The notes: generated from the letters alone by a model not told the origin. A stretch of 49,467 bases of DNA from JBBRXJ01 sp038248505 (GCA_038248505.1 JBBRXJ010000012.1:1-49467), one strand, 5' to 3'; shown: positions 26,884 to 35,780, numbered from the stretch's first letter. Numbers and translations are program-made.

Positions 26884-28101
26884 CTACTCAAAATCCTCGT
26901 ACAACAAATATTTTTTGCGTATTTCATTAAATGCATCTAAGCCTGGTTTCCACGTGGCTTTTATTTCGCTCTCACTCATTCCTAATTTAATTTGATCCTT
27001 CAAAACTTTATTTCCCGCCAAATTATTAAAAAAGGGAATAAAGAACTTGATTGTATCAGAGCAGTGCTTATATGCATAAATGAGCCATTCTAAATTTAAT
27101 TTTTTATCTCTCAAATCTTCTATTGAGAGATTTCTTAAATCAATACCTTTGCATAAAACCCCATTATATTTAGGATCTTTTGCTACACCTAAAATACTAA
27201 CCGGAGTAAAACGAATATCACTTTTTTTCATGAATGGACTTCCAAAAACCTGAAATGGCATCTCGGTTCCCCTACCAACACTCATAGAAGTGCCTTCAAA
27301 TAAACATATAGATGGATATAAATAAATGGCTCGCATATTCTGCAAGTTTGGAGACGGATTCACTGGTAAGTGATACAATCCCGAATGCGAATAATTTTTA
27401 CATGAAATCCATTTAAGATTACATTTAGTCCCATTTTCAAGCCAAGCCTCTCCATTAATCATTTGAGCATATTCGGCAATGGTCATTCCATGTACAATTG
27501 GTACAGAATGCATTCCAACAAAAGAGCGACAATCAAATTCAAGTATTGGGCCATCAATATAATATCCATTGGGATTTGGACGATCAAGAACCAAAAAATC
27601 GATCCCATTTTCAGCGCAAGCCTCCATAACATAATGCATGGTACTAATAAAGGTATAGAATCTCGCTCCAACATCCTGAATATCAAACAACACTATATCA
27701 ATTCCCGCCAAATCTTCTGCTGATGGTTTTTTACGCTCTCCATATAAAGATACCAATGCAATACCCGTTTGCATATCAATACTGTTAGCTACTCTTTCAC
27801 CCGCGTCAAAATCTCCACGAAAACCATGTTCGGGGCAAAAAATCTTATTTATCTGTACACCAAGTGTAAACAGACTATCAACCAAATGTTTCCGGCCAAT
27901 AATGGATGTTTGATTTGCAACAATTGCAACATTCTTTCCCCTCAATAAAGGAAGATATAAGGCAGTACGTTCGGCACCTGTAATAATCATATCCTCACGA
28001 CTGCGCTGATCGCTAATATTTGCCGATGACTCATGAAAAAAACACGATGAGCATATGGGTATGAAAAACAGAAAAAGCAAGTATCGGCTTAGAGATTTCA
28101 T
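26884..28101 (-). CDS. NamZ-like exo-beta-N-acetylmuramidase lipoprotein (DUF1343)
   Basis: DUF1343/YbbC family, whose characterised member NamZ releases MurNAc from the non-reducing end of muropeptides or glycan fragments during cell-wall recycling. The 405 residues start with a signal peptide and lipobox ending at Cys20 (IPICSSC), so the protein is lipid-anchored. Family stretches are visible: GKNVAIVANQTSIIG, IFCPEHGFRGDFDAGE, LVSLYG, VLFDIQDVGARFYTFISTM, LDRPNPNG and FEGTSMSVGRGTEMPFQVFG. The length is normal. It ends with TAG. It is divergent from the LolC/E-like gene. Periplasmic peptidoglycan turnover is the likely role. Confidence 0.9.
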   Translation of the reverse strand: MKSLSRYLLFLFFIPICSSCFFHESSANISDQRSREDMIITGAERTALYLPLLRGKNVAIVANQTSIIGRKHLVDSLFTLGVQINKIFCPEHGFRGDFDAGERVANSIDMQTGIALVSLYGERKKPSAEDLAGIDIVLFDIQDVGARFYTFISTMHYVMEACAENGIDFLVLDRPNPNGYYIDGPILEFDCRSFVGMHSVPIVHGMTIAEYAQMINGEAWLENGTKCNLKWISCKNYSHSGLYHLPVNPSPNLQNMRAIYLYPSICLFEGTSMSVGRGTEMPFQVFGSPFMKKSDIRFTPVSILGVAKDPKYNGVLCKGIDLRNLSIEDLRDKKLNLEWLIYAYKHCSDTIKFFIPFFNNLAGNKVLKDQIKLGMSESEIKATWKPGLDAFNEIRKKYLLYEDFE

Positions 28102-28288
28102 ATAATAGGTTTAAAAACAAAGGCAATATAACAAAATTATTACTTTTGATGAAATAGAAAAAGAAAAGCTACAATAAAGAACATAAATAGCTTTTAAAAG
28201 TTTTTTTTTAATTTAGTATTATTAATAAGGAATTCGAACAATAACACAATTGAAATAAATAAAGAAATTCCTTTAAGGAAACGCACAT

Positions 28289-29533
28289 TTGAAAACTGAA
28301 TTTTACATAGCCCAAAGGCTGAATAGCCGCGATCATCACAAAAGTAGCATATCAAGACCCATAATTAGGGTTGCTGTATTAGGTATTAGCCTTGGCCTTG
28401 CAGTAATGATTATTGCCGTTAGCATCGTTACTGGTTTTCAGCAAGAAATTAGTAAGAAAGTAATCGGGTTTGGGGCACATATTCAAATTCTAAATTTCGA
28501 CTCAAACAAATCGTTTGAAACTATTCCAATCACTCGCAATGAAGGTTATCAGCCCTTTGTAAGCACCATAAAAGGCATAAAACACATGCAAGCTTTTGCC
28601 ACCAAAGCAGGTATTATTAAAACCCGACAAGAGATACAAGGGGTAGTTCTTAAAGGGGTTGACAATGAATATGACTGGAATTTCTTTAGAGAAAATTTAG
28701 TTGAAGGAAGCGTTTGTCATATAACGGACTCTGGCATATCAAATGATTTGCTCATTTCGCAGAAGCTTGCAAACACATTAAAAATTGGCGTTGGAGATCA
28801 AATTGCAACCTATTTTGTTCAGCAACCACCCAGAATGCGACGCTTCACTATTTGTGGAATTTACGAATCTAGCTTAGATGATTTTGACAAAGTAATGGTT
28901 ATGTGCGACCTGAGACACATCCAAAAGCTAAACGACTGGTCACCTGAAATGGTTAGTGGTTATGAGGTTTTAATAAACGATTTTAACAAATTAGATGAGA
29001 TGACCGTTAAGGTGAATGATTTAATTGGATATGATTTTTTTGAGAATGGTAGTAAACTAAAGGTCGTTAATGTTAAAGAAAAATACCCGCAAATTTTTAG
29101 CTGGCTGCAGTTGTTAGATTTGAATGTGTGGATTATTCTCATCTTAATGCTTTTGGTAGCTGGTATTAATATGATCTCTGGATTGCTTGTTTTAATTCTT
29201 GAACGGACATCAATGATTGGTATTTTAAAATCTTTAGGAGCTCAAAATGCAAGTATCCGCAATATATTTATGATACAATCTGGGTTCCTTATTTCAAAAG
29301 GCTTGCTTTGGGGCAACTTAATTGGTATTGGAGTATGCTTATTTCAGCAATACACGCATATTTTAAAACTCGACCCTAGCACCTATTACATAGCAACCGT
29401 TCCCGTTAATCTTCAAATTGGAACCATATTACTACTTAATATTGGCACTTTAATTATCACCATTCTAATGATGCTCTTACCCTCACTAATTATTGCCCGA
29501 ATTAGTCCTGAAAAAACCATTAAATTCAACTAA
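28289..29533 (+). CDS. LolC/LolE-like ABC transporter permease (FtsX family)
   Basis: Inner-membrane permease of the type that extracts lipoproteins for transfer to LolA, 414 residues. Helix 1 (about 28-50, VLGISLGLAVMIIAVSIVTG) is preceded by a short cytoplasmic stretch; a periplasmic MacB-PCD-like domain fills about 55-265; three C-terminal helices (about 275-300, 325-350, 375-400) form the FtsX domain, with the coupling segment ERTSMIGILKSLGA between them. The start is TTG: an in-frame TAA at 28274 and no usable ATG make this nearly forced, and AAGGA (28275-28279) sits nine bases upstream as a ribosome-binding site. The partner ATPase (LolD) is not encoded nearby. Confidence 0.87.
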   Translation: MKTEFYIAQRLNSRDHHKSSISRPIIRVAVLGISLGLAVMIIAVSIVTGFQQEISKKVIGFGAHIQILNFDSNKSFETIPITRNEGYQPFVSTIKGIKHMQAFATKAGIIKTRQEIQGVVLKGVDNEYDWNFFRENLVEGSVCHITDSGISNDLLISQKLANTLKIGVGDQIATYFVQQPPRMRRFTICGIYESSLDDFDKVMVMCDLRHIQKLNDWSPEMVSGYEVLINDFNKLDEMTVKVNDLIGYDFFENGSKLKVVNVKEKYPQIFSWLQLLDLNVWIILILMLLVAGINMISGLLVLILERTSMIGILKSLGAQNASIRNIFMIQSGFLISKGLLWGNLIGIGVCLFQQYTHILKLDPSTYYIATVPVNLQIGTILLLNIGTLIITILMMLLPSLIIARISPEKTIKFN

Positions 29534-29541
29534 GCCATTTT

Positions 29542-29570
29542 AAAAAAAGGCGTCTCAAGAATGAAACGCC
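29542..29570 (-). terminator. Terminator of gltBD
   Basis: On the minus strand GGCGTTTC (from 29570) pairs with GAGACGCC (down to 29549), with one mismatch, and is followed by TTTTTTTA. It lies 22 bases past the gltD stop; on the plus strand the same hairpin, lacking a T run, sits just after the LolC/E-like gene. Confidence 0.75.
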
Positions 29571-29591
29571 TCCTTAAGAAACATTATTCGT

Positions 29592-31007
29592 CTATCGTAA
29601 AAACATATCTATTGCCTTTGCCGCATCTTTACCATCTTTCAGCGCCTTAACAACCAAGCTTGCACCCATATTGCCATCACCTGCTGAAAATACTTTAGGT
29701 AATGATGTTTGCCAGTTTGATATATGTTTTATATTTCCTCGTTCATTTAATTCTACTCCCAAGTCCTTCAGTAAACCTTCGTGTATAGGAGATACAAAGC
29801 CGAGAGCTAAGAATACGAGATCGGCCTCAAGCATAATGCTTTTTCCTGTCTCCTTCATATTCATGCGTCCTGATGCATCTTTTATCCATTCAACCTCTGT
29901 TGCTTCAATTTTTTTAACCTGACCATGCTCCCCAATAAAACGTTTAGTTGCTAGGCTCCACATACGGTTGCAGCCTTCCTCATGTGAACTTGATGTTTTA
30001 AGAATGTAGGCGTAATAAGGCCATGGATTATTATCAGCTCTATCTACTGGCGGTTTAGGCATAATTTCAATCTGAGTAACACTCTTCGCACCATGTCTAT
30101 TAGATGTGCCAACGCAATCAGAGCCTGTATCTCCTCCTCCAATAACTACTACATTTTTATCCTTTGCATAAATAGATTCTGAATCAGGAATCGCAAGCCC
30201 TCGTACACGTTTATTTTGCTGCTTGAGAAAGTCCATTGCAAAATGAATACCCTTAAGGTCACTACCTTCAACACTTATATCGCGAGGCTTCATTGCACCA
30301 ACAGCAAGACATACCGCATCATAATCGTTCAATAAATCAGCAGCCTTAATATCCTTACCAACTTCTACATTAGTTTTTATTTCAAGTCCTTCAGCAACAA
30401 GAATGCGAATTCTACGATCAATAACAAATTTTGACAACTTAAAATCAGGTATACCATAACGCAACAAACCGCCTACGGCATCATCTTTTTCAAAAAGTGT
30501 TACACTATATCCCATTTTGTTAAGGTCATCGGCACACACCAAACCGGCAGGGCCACTACCAACAACAGCCACCTTCTTACCTAAACGAACTTTAGGAGGA
30601 TTGGGCTTAATGTAGCCCTCCATAAAGGCACGCTCAACAATAGCCACTTCATTTTCACGAATAGTTAAGGGTTCTTTATAGCGATTAAGAACGCAAGAGT
30701 GCTCGCATGGTGCTGGACAAATGCGGCCAGTAAATTCCGAGAAATTACTAGTTGCAGAAAGAGCCTGATATGCGCCCTTCCAATCGCCTTTTGTAACCGC
30801 ATCTTGAAATTCAGGTATTAAGTTGCCTAGCGGACAACTCCAATGACAAAATGGAATACCACAATCCATGCAACGTGAATTTTGCTCAATGCGGTCATCG
30901 GTATTTAGCGTTTGTTCAACTTCACCAAAATCGGCCACACGCTCAGAAGTAGGTCTGCAACCAGCCTCTTTCCTTCCAAATTTTATAAATCCTTTTGGAT
31001 CGCCCAT
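29592..31007 (-). CDS. gltD: Glutamate synthase [NADPH] small subunit
   Basis: Supplies electrons from NADPH through FAD and iron-sulfur centres to GltB, which makes two glutamates from glutamine and 2-oxoglutarate. The 471 residues are the normal length. The N-terminal region has the Cys clusters for [4Fe-4S] (CMDCGIPFCHWSCPLGN and ICPAPCEHSC). The FAD-binding GSGPAGLVCADDL begins at about residue 149, and the NADPH-binding GGGDTGSDCVGTS is at about 290-303. The C-terminal SAGDGNMGASLVVKALKDGK is the FAD closing motif. It follows gltB by 27 bases and ends with TAG. Confidence 0.96.
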   Translation of the reverse strand: MGDPKGFIKFGRKEAGCRPTSERVADFGEVEQTLNTDDRIEQNSRCMDCGIPFCHWSCPLGNLIPEFQDAVTKGDWKGAYQALSATSNFSEFTGRICPAPCEHSCVLNRYKEPLTIRENEVAIVERAFMEGYIKPNPPKVRLGKKVAVVGSGPAGLVCADDLNKMGYSVTLFEKDDAVGGLLRYGIPDFKLSKFVIDRRIRILVAEGLEIKTNVEVGKDIKAADLLNDYDAVCLAVGAMKPRDISVEGSDLKGIHFAMDFLKQQNKRVRGLAIPDSESIYAKDKNVVVIGGGDTGSDCVGTSNRHGAKSVTQIEIMPKPPVDRADNNPWPYYAYILKTSSSHEEGCNRMWSLATKRFIGEHGQVKKIEATEVEWIKDASGRMNMKETGKSIMLEADLVFLALGFVSPIHEGLLKDLGVELNERGNIKHISNWQTSLPKVFSAGDGNMGASLVVKALKDGKDAAKAIDMFLR

Positions 31008-31034
31008 ATCTTTTATTTTGTAATTATTTATTTT

Positions 31035-34000
31035 TTATTCATGTGATAATACCTGCATCTTTTCCTTTAGTGCAGCAAGCTTCTGTTCTTCAAGCACCTT
31101 CTTGTATTCGTAAGGTATTACTTTAATAAACTTAGGTAAAAACTCAGACCATGCGTTAAGAATTTTCTTAGCCATATCACTTCCTGTATTGGCAAAATGC
31201 TTTTCAATAAGTGACTTTAATTCTTTACTATCATCACTATTATCAACCAAAGACAATTCAACCATTCCCATGTTACAATAGTAATCGAAGTTGCCTTGTT
31301 CATTTAATACATACGCCACGCCACCACTCATACCCGCAGCAAAATTACGTCCGGTCTTACCTAGTACTACCACTCTACCGCCTGTCATATATTCACAGCC
31401 ATGGTCTCCAACACCTTCTATAACAGCTGTTGCACCACTATTTCGAACAGCAAAACGTTCGCCTCCAATTCCATTTATGTAACATTCACCAGAGGTCGCA
31501 CCATACAAAACGGTATTTCCTATGATTATATTTTCTTCGGGTTTAAACATCGATCCCTTTGGAGGAACAACACTAATACGTCCACCCGATAAGCCTTTTC
31601 CGAGATAATCATTTGAGTCACCTTCTAAACGAAAGGTAATACCTTTTGCAAGAAATGCGCCAAAACTCTGCCCAGCTGATCCTTTTAAATTGCATAAAAT
31701 AGTATCCTCAGGCAAACCTTCCTCGGCATAGCGTTTTGCTATCTCACCTGAAAGCATAGCGCCAGTAGAACGATCAACGTTTGTAATAATCTGATTTATG
31801 ACCACTTTTTCCTGTTTCAATATTGCAGGTTGTGCCATTTCAATTAACTTACGATCAAGCACTTTGTCAATCTTATGATCCTGTGAAGACATGTGTCGTG
31901 TGGCATTTGTTTTAGCTTCCGCTGGATAATAAAGAATCTTTGAAAAATCAAGATTATGCGTCTTTGATGCCTCAACCTCTGTATCTACTTCGAGCAAATC
32001 GGTTCGACCAATAATATCGTCAAACTTCTCAAAACCCATTTGAGCAAGTATTTCACGAGCCTCTTCAGCTAAAAAACGGAAATAATTTACCACATATTCT
32101 GAACGACCTACAAAACGAGCACGCAATTCAGGATCTTGTGTTGCAACACCCACAGGGCATGTATTTAAATGACACTTACGCATCATCACACAACCCAATA
32201 CAATAAGAGCGCTGGTTGCAAATCCAAACTCCTCACCACCAAGCAATCCTGCTATTACAACATCTCTACCTGTTTTTAGTTGTCCATCTGTTTGTAATGT
32301 TACTTTGCCCCTAAGTCCGTTCATTACGAGCGTTTGCTGTGTTTCAGAAATACCTAATTCCATTGGCATACCAGCATGTTTTATTGAACTAATAGGACTC
32401 GCACCCGTTCCACCTTCGCAACCACTTATTAAAATACGATCAGCGCATGCTTTAGCAACACCCGCAGCAACAGTACCAACGCCAGCTTCAGAAACCAGCT
32501 TAACGCTAATCTCAGCACGTGGATTCACATTTTTTAAATCAAAGATTAGTTGTTTCAAATCTTCAATAGAATAAATATCATGATGTGGGGGAGGCGAAAT
32601 AAGGGTGATGCCTGGCGTAGAGTGACGCGTACGAGCAATAATCTTATCAATCTTATGCCCAGGTAACTGACCGCCCTCTCCTGGTTTTGCCCCTTGCGAT
32701 ATTTTTATTTGTATCTCATCAGCATTAACTAAATAATTGGCTGTAACACCAAAACGCCCTGAGGCTACTTGCTTAACCGCACTACGAGGATTGCTTCCAT
32801 CTGCACGTATTTTAAAACGTTCAGGATCCTCTCCTCCTTCGCCAGAATTACTTCGACCTCCAATACTATTCATTGCTATAGCTAATGCCTCATGAGCCTC
32901 TTTACTTATTGATCCATATGACATGGCTCCCGTAAAAAATCGTCGCATAATTTGATCTGCTGACTCAACTTTTGTAATATCAATGGGGCTTCGCTTAACT
33001 TTTAAGAAATCGCGTATAAATATGGGATCCTTTTTACGAAAGGAATCAATGGTTGCAGTATATTCTTTGAACTTTTGATAGTCACCCGTTTTAGTTGACC
33101 ATTGTAAAAGAGCTACCGTTTCAGGATTCCATGCATGTTTTTCACCATATATACGATATTGATAATAACCTGGATTAAGTAAAAATCCATTCACCGAAAT
33201 ATCATAAGCGGCTCTATGTGGAATTGCCATTTCTTCAGCAATCTCATCTAAGCCAATACCTCCAATTCGTGATTCCGTACCCGTAAAATATTTGTCAACC
33301 ATTTTTTGATCGAGACCAATGCCCTCAAAAATTTGTGCACCACGATAACTCCTAAGAGTTGATGTACCCATTTTACTGAGAATTTTAAGCACCCCTTTAT
33401 TAATGGCATGAATATAATTCTCCTCAGCAGTACTCTGATCTGATTGTAATTTCTTTGTCTGTATTAAATCATCAATAACAGCAAAAGCCATATACGGATT
33501 TATAATGCTTGCACCATAACCAAAGAGTAAGGCAAAATGTGTTACTTCGCGCGCATCGGCTGTTTCGGCAACAATATCAACTTGTAAACGCTTACGCTTA
33601 CGTATCAAATAGTGATGTACAGCAGCAACGGCCAATAAAATTGGAATTGCTGCCTTATCTTTATCAATACCTCTGTCTGATAAAATAATATAATTACTAC
33701 CATCATCAACAGCTGATTCTGCCTGTTTACAAAGATTATCAAGCGCTGTTTCTAATCCTTTCCCACCATCTTTTACATCATAGTGAATATGCAATAAGCT
33801 ATTCTGAAAACCTTTATATTGAAGTGTTCGAAGAATTTCAAATGTAGTATTATTAATTACCGGACTTTTAAATTTAATTCGTTTACAATGCTCTGGTGCA
33901 TCCTCTAACAAATTACCACGTAGTGAACCAATGTAACCAGTTAATGTCATCACCAACTCTTCGCGAATAGGATCAATAGCAGGATTTGTTACTTGAGCAA

Positions 34001-34649
34001 AAATTTGTCTAAAATAATTAAACAAACGATATGGCATCTTGCTAAAAGCAGGAAGTGGAACATCATTACCCATGCTTGATACAGGCTCGTAACCCGTTTG
34101 TGCCATTGGTAAAAGAAGCATTTCCATATCCTCTCTATTATAGCCAAAAGCCTTTAAATATTGAGGGTAATTTGCTCCTATGCTTGAAGGAATTGTTTTA
34201 CCAAACTGAATATCTTCAAGGCTAACAAGGTTTTCATCCAACCATTGACGATATGGTTTCTTGTTTTGCAATTCATTTTTCAGTTCCTCATTATGAATGA
34301 TACGTCCTTCTTTAGTATCAACAATGAGCATTTTACCAGGTTTTAAACGACCTTTCTCAATAATATCTTCAGCCGGAAAAACTTGTACCCCAACTTCAGA
34401 TCCCATAACCATTATATCATCACGCGTAATAATGTAACGTGACGGACGAAGACCATTACGATCAAGTAAACCGCCGACATAACGACCATCGCAAAAAATA
34501 ATAGAAGCTGGGCCATCCCATGGCTCCATAAAACAAGAGTAATATTCAAAGAATGCTTTTAGTTCTGGAGAAATAGGATTTTTATCATTCCATGATTCAG
34601 GTACCATAATAGACAATGCTTGCTGAAGCGGCTTACCTGTCATATGCAA
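31035..34649 (-). CDS. gltB: GltB, C-terminal open frame (1204 residues)
   Basis: Part of gltB after the amber codon. The open frame can begin at a TTG 13 codons past the stop (reading MHMTGKPLQQ). It holds the end of the amidotransferase domain, the central domain, the FMN-binding synthase barrel (GEGGEDPERF; ISQGAKPGEGGQLPG; GCEGGTGASP), the 3Fe-4S cysteines (KCHLNTC) and the C-terminal beta-helix (GCEYMTGGRVVVLG). If translated alone it might use free ammonia, but that is speculation. Confidence 0.7.
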   Translation of the reverse strand: MHMTGKPLQQALSIMVPESWNDKNPISPELKAFFEYYSCFMEPWDGPASIIFCDGRYVGGLLDRNGLRPSRYIITRDDIMVMGSEVGVQVFPAEDIIEKGRLKPGKMLIVDTKEGRIIHNEELKNELQNKKPYRQWLDENLVSLEDIQFGKTIPSSIGANYPQYLKAFGYNREDMEMLLLPMAQTGYEPVSSMGNDVPLPAFSKMPYRLFNYFRQIFAQVTNPAIDPIREELVMTLTGYIGSLRGNLLEDAPEHCKRIKFKSPVINNTTFEILRTLQYKGFQNSLLHIHYDVKDGGKGLETALDNLCKQAESAVDDGSNYIILSDRGIDKDKAAIPILLAVAAVHHYLIRKRKRLQVDIVAETADAREVTHFALLFGYGASIINPYMAFAVIDDLIQTKKLQSDQSTAEENYIHAINKGVLKILSKMGTSTLRSYRGAQIFEGIGLDQKMVDKYFTGTESRIGGIGLDEIAEEMAIPHRAAYDISVNGFLLNPGYYQYRIYGEKHAWNPETVALLQWSTKTGDYQKFKEYTATIDSFRKKDPIFIRDFLKVKRSPIDITKVESADQIMRRFFTGAMSYGSISKEAHEALAIAMNSIGGRSNSGEGGEDPERFKIRADGSNPRSAVKQVASGRFGVTANYLVNADEIQIKISQGAKPGEGGQLPGHKIDKIIARTRHSTPGITLISPPPHHDIYSIEDLKQLIFDLKNVNPRAEISVKLVSEAGVGTVAAGVAKACADRILISGCEGGTGASPISSIKHAGMPMELGISETQQTLVMNGLRGKVTLQTDGQLKTGRDVVIAGLLGGEEFGFATSALIVLGCVMMRKCHLNTCPVGVATQDPELRARFVGRSEYVVNYFRFLAEEAREILAQMGFEKFDDIIGRTDLLEVDTEVEASKTHNLDFSKILYYPAEAKTNATRHMSSQDHKIDKVLDRKLIEMAQPAILKQEKVVINQIITNVDRSTGAMLSGEIAKRYAEEGLPEDTILCNLKGSAGQSFGAFLAKGITFRLEGDSNDYLGKGLSGGRISVVPPKGSMFKPEENIIIGNTVLYGATSGECYINGIGGERFAVRNSGATAVIEGVGDHGCEYMTGGRVVVLGKTGRNFAAGMSGGVAYVLNEQGNFDYYCNMGMVELSLVDNSDDSKELKSLIEKHFANTGSDMAKKILNAWSEFLPKFIKVIPYEYKKVLEEQKLAALKEKMQVLSHE

Positions 34650-34688
34650 AAATTCAAATGCATTATCAAATTTTGCAGAATCACTACC

Positions 34689-35543
34689 CTATTTTGAAAC
34701 AACCGGGAAAACCTTTTCAAGATCTTTGCCAAAAAGATCAGATTTTAATAGTGATTCACGTGCTTGCATCCAAAACTCATTGCCCTTTATTGTATTGATC
34801 TCACCATTGTGAGCCATATAACGGAAGGGCTGCGCGAGAAACCATGAAGGAAAAGTATTGGTACTAAAACGCGAATGAACCACTGCCATGGCTGATTTCA
34901 CTCCTTCATTTTTCAAATCGAGATAATAATCTTCAATCTGACCTGCAGTTAACATTCCTTTATAAATAATTACCTTATTTGAAAAGCTAGGCATGTAAAA
35001 TTCTGCCTTAGCAAAGCCTAGCGCCTCAATTTCATTTTCAATACGCTTACGTGCAATATAAATTTTACGTTCAAATTTTGTTTGATTGTAATTTGATGTA
35101 ACAAAAAATTGCATTACATAAGGCTCTGCTTTAAAAGCAATCTCACCCAAACAATCACTATTCACTGGTACATTTCGAAAACTAATTAAATCAATTCCCT
35201 CGTCTGTACATACTTCCTTAAACTTATCGAGACAAATAGAACGACGCTTTTCGTCTTTTGACAAGAACATCAAGCCCGTAGCAAACTCACCTGAAGCAGG
35301 CAAATTTATTCCTTCCATGAGAAATACATCACGCGGAATCTGTATCATAATACCAGCACCATCACCCGATTTATTATCGGCTAATTCGGCTCCACGATGT
35401 TCCAGATTTCGCAACACCTCAACACCACGTTTCACAATATCATGTGATGGCTTACCTTTGATGTTCACTACAAAACCTACACCACAACTGTCATGCTCAT
35501 AGGCCGGATTATAGAGGCCCTTTGTTTGTGAATCTTTTTCCAT
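34689..35543 (-). CDS. gltB: GltB, N-terminal open frame (284 residues)
   Basis: Part of gltB before the amber codon. It contains the propeptide, the nucleophile Cys20 and about two thirds of the class II amidotransferase domain (LEHRGAELADNKSGDGAGI; HSRFSTNTFPSW; AHNGEINTIKGN), then ends at TAG in the middle of that domain. The ATG is 20 bases past the end of a small leader frame. Confidence 0.7.
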   Translation of the reverse strand: MEKDSQTKGLYNPAYEHDSCGVGFVVNIKGKPSHDIVKRGVEVLRNLEHRGAELADNKSGDGAGIMIQIPRDVFLMEGINLPASGEFATGLMFLSKDEKRRSICLDKFKEVCTDEGIDLISFRNVPVNSDCLGEIAFKAEPYVMQFFVTSNYNQTKFERKIYIARKRIENEIEALGFAKAEFYMPSFSNKVIIYKGMLTAGQIEDYYLDLKNEGVKSAMAVVHSRFSTNTFPSWFLAQPFRYMAHNGEINTIKGNEFWMQARESLLKSDLFGKDLEKVFPVVSK

Positions 35544-35563
35544 AGAATCTATTTTGACTTTAA

Positions 35564-35641
35564 TTATTTAGTACAAGGCAAAAAAAAACCATTCCGTTTA
35601 GAGAATGGCCTTATGAAAATATCATAACCAACCACCCTCAT
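35564..35641 (-). other. Leader reading frame 2 of gltB (25 codons)
   Basis: ATG at 35641-35639 opens a 25-codon frame (MRVVGYDIFIRPFSKRNG and seven more residues) ending with TAA at 35564, 20 bases before the gltB ATG. Its ATG overlaps the TGA of leader frame 1 (ATGA). The intrinsic terminator hairpin and U run lie wholly inside it, so a ribosome translating it would melt the terminator. Chance open frames of this size are common; the arrangement is what makes it notable. Confidence 0.4.
35580..35608 (-). terminator. Intrinsic terminator within the gltB leader (possible attenuator)
   Basis: On the minus strand CCATTC (35608-35603) pairs with GAATGG (35594-35589) around an eight-base loop, followed by nine T (35588-35580). 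It lies about 100 nt after the predicted promoter start and 37 bases before the gltB ATG, in the gltB direction. No other gene upstream on this strand needs it, since the neighbour beyond is divergent. Confidence 0.65.
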
Positions 35642-35697
35642 TGTGGATAGTTTTTTTTATTTGAATTTTTCATTTCGGTTGCTGTATACATATTCAT
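35638..35697 (-). other. Leader reading frame 1 of gltB (19 codons)
   Basis: ATG at 35697-35695 opens MNMYTATEMKNSNKKNYPQ, ending with TGA at 35640-35638. It begins about nine bases after the predicted transcription start. It contains four Asn, one Glu and, as last codon, one Gln. Its stop overlaps the start of leader frame 2. Whether it is translated is unknown. Confidence 0.4.
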
Positions 35698-35704
35698 GTA
35701 ATAT

Positions 35705-35780
35705 AACGCTACAAAAATAACACAAAAAATACATTTTCAATCTAATCATTACAAAAAACGCTACAAATTATCACAAAAAG
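35705..35780 (-). repeat. Direct repeat in the gltB promoter, 52-bp period
   Basis: Two copies of a 24-25 bp element start at 35705 and 35757. Both begin AACGCTACAAA and end CACAAAAA, with a few differing bases and one gap between. The 52-bp spacing is close to five helical turns. Copy 1 overlaps the predicted -7 element, copy 2 lies upstream of the -33 element. This is the layout of paired operator sites for a regulator of gltBD. Confidence 0.6.
35712..35740 (-). promoter_or_regulatory. Promoter of the gltBD operon
   Basis: On the minus strand TTG (35740-35738), an 18-bp spacer and TATTTTTG (35719-35712) fit the Bacteroidota consensus. The start would be near 35706, giving a leader of about 160 nt that holds the two small frames and the terminator. 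Confidence 0.6.

Larger units (their letters stand above)
31035..35543 (-). pseudogene. gltB: gltB, glutamate synthase large subunit, interrupted by one in-frame TAG
   Basis: The locus encodes a full GltB of about 1502 codons, but codon 285 is TAG (34689-34691). The frame is the same on both sides: ...FPVVSK, stop, GSDSAKFDNAFEFLHMTG. The GSDSAxFDNxxE stretch is a conserved GltB segment, so no residue other than the one at the stop is lost. The catalytic Cys20 (EHDSCGVGF) follows a 19-residue propeptide. The break falls inside the class II glutamine amidotransferase domain, so a split protein should not make ammonia from glutamine. The FMN and 3Fe-4S region (KCHLNTCPVGVATQ) and the C-terminal glycine-rich helix domain are intact. 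Options are a recent nonsense mutation, a base error in the assembly, or read-through. Other genes here stop at TAG, so general recoding is unlikely. Confidence 0.85.

Noticed and set aside
31211..31592. Several 60-90 residue plus-strand open frames opposite gltB (also 32305-32574 and 34616-34798)
   Set aside because: They are antisense shadows of gltB codon structure, with no motif or start signal of their own.
34689..34691. General recoding of TAG as a sense codon
   Set aside because: arfB, gltD, the NamZ-like gene, the SurA-like gene and recQ all end at TAG at the family's normal length, so TAG is a working stop here.
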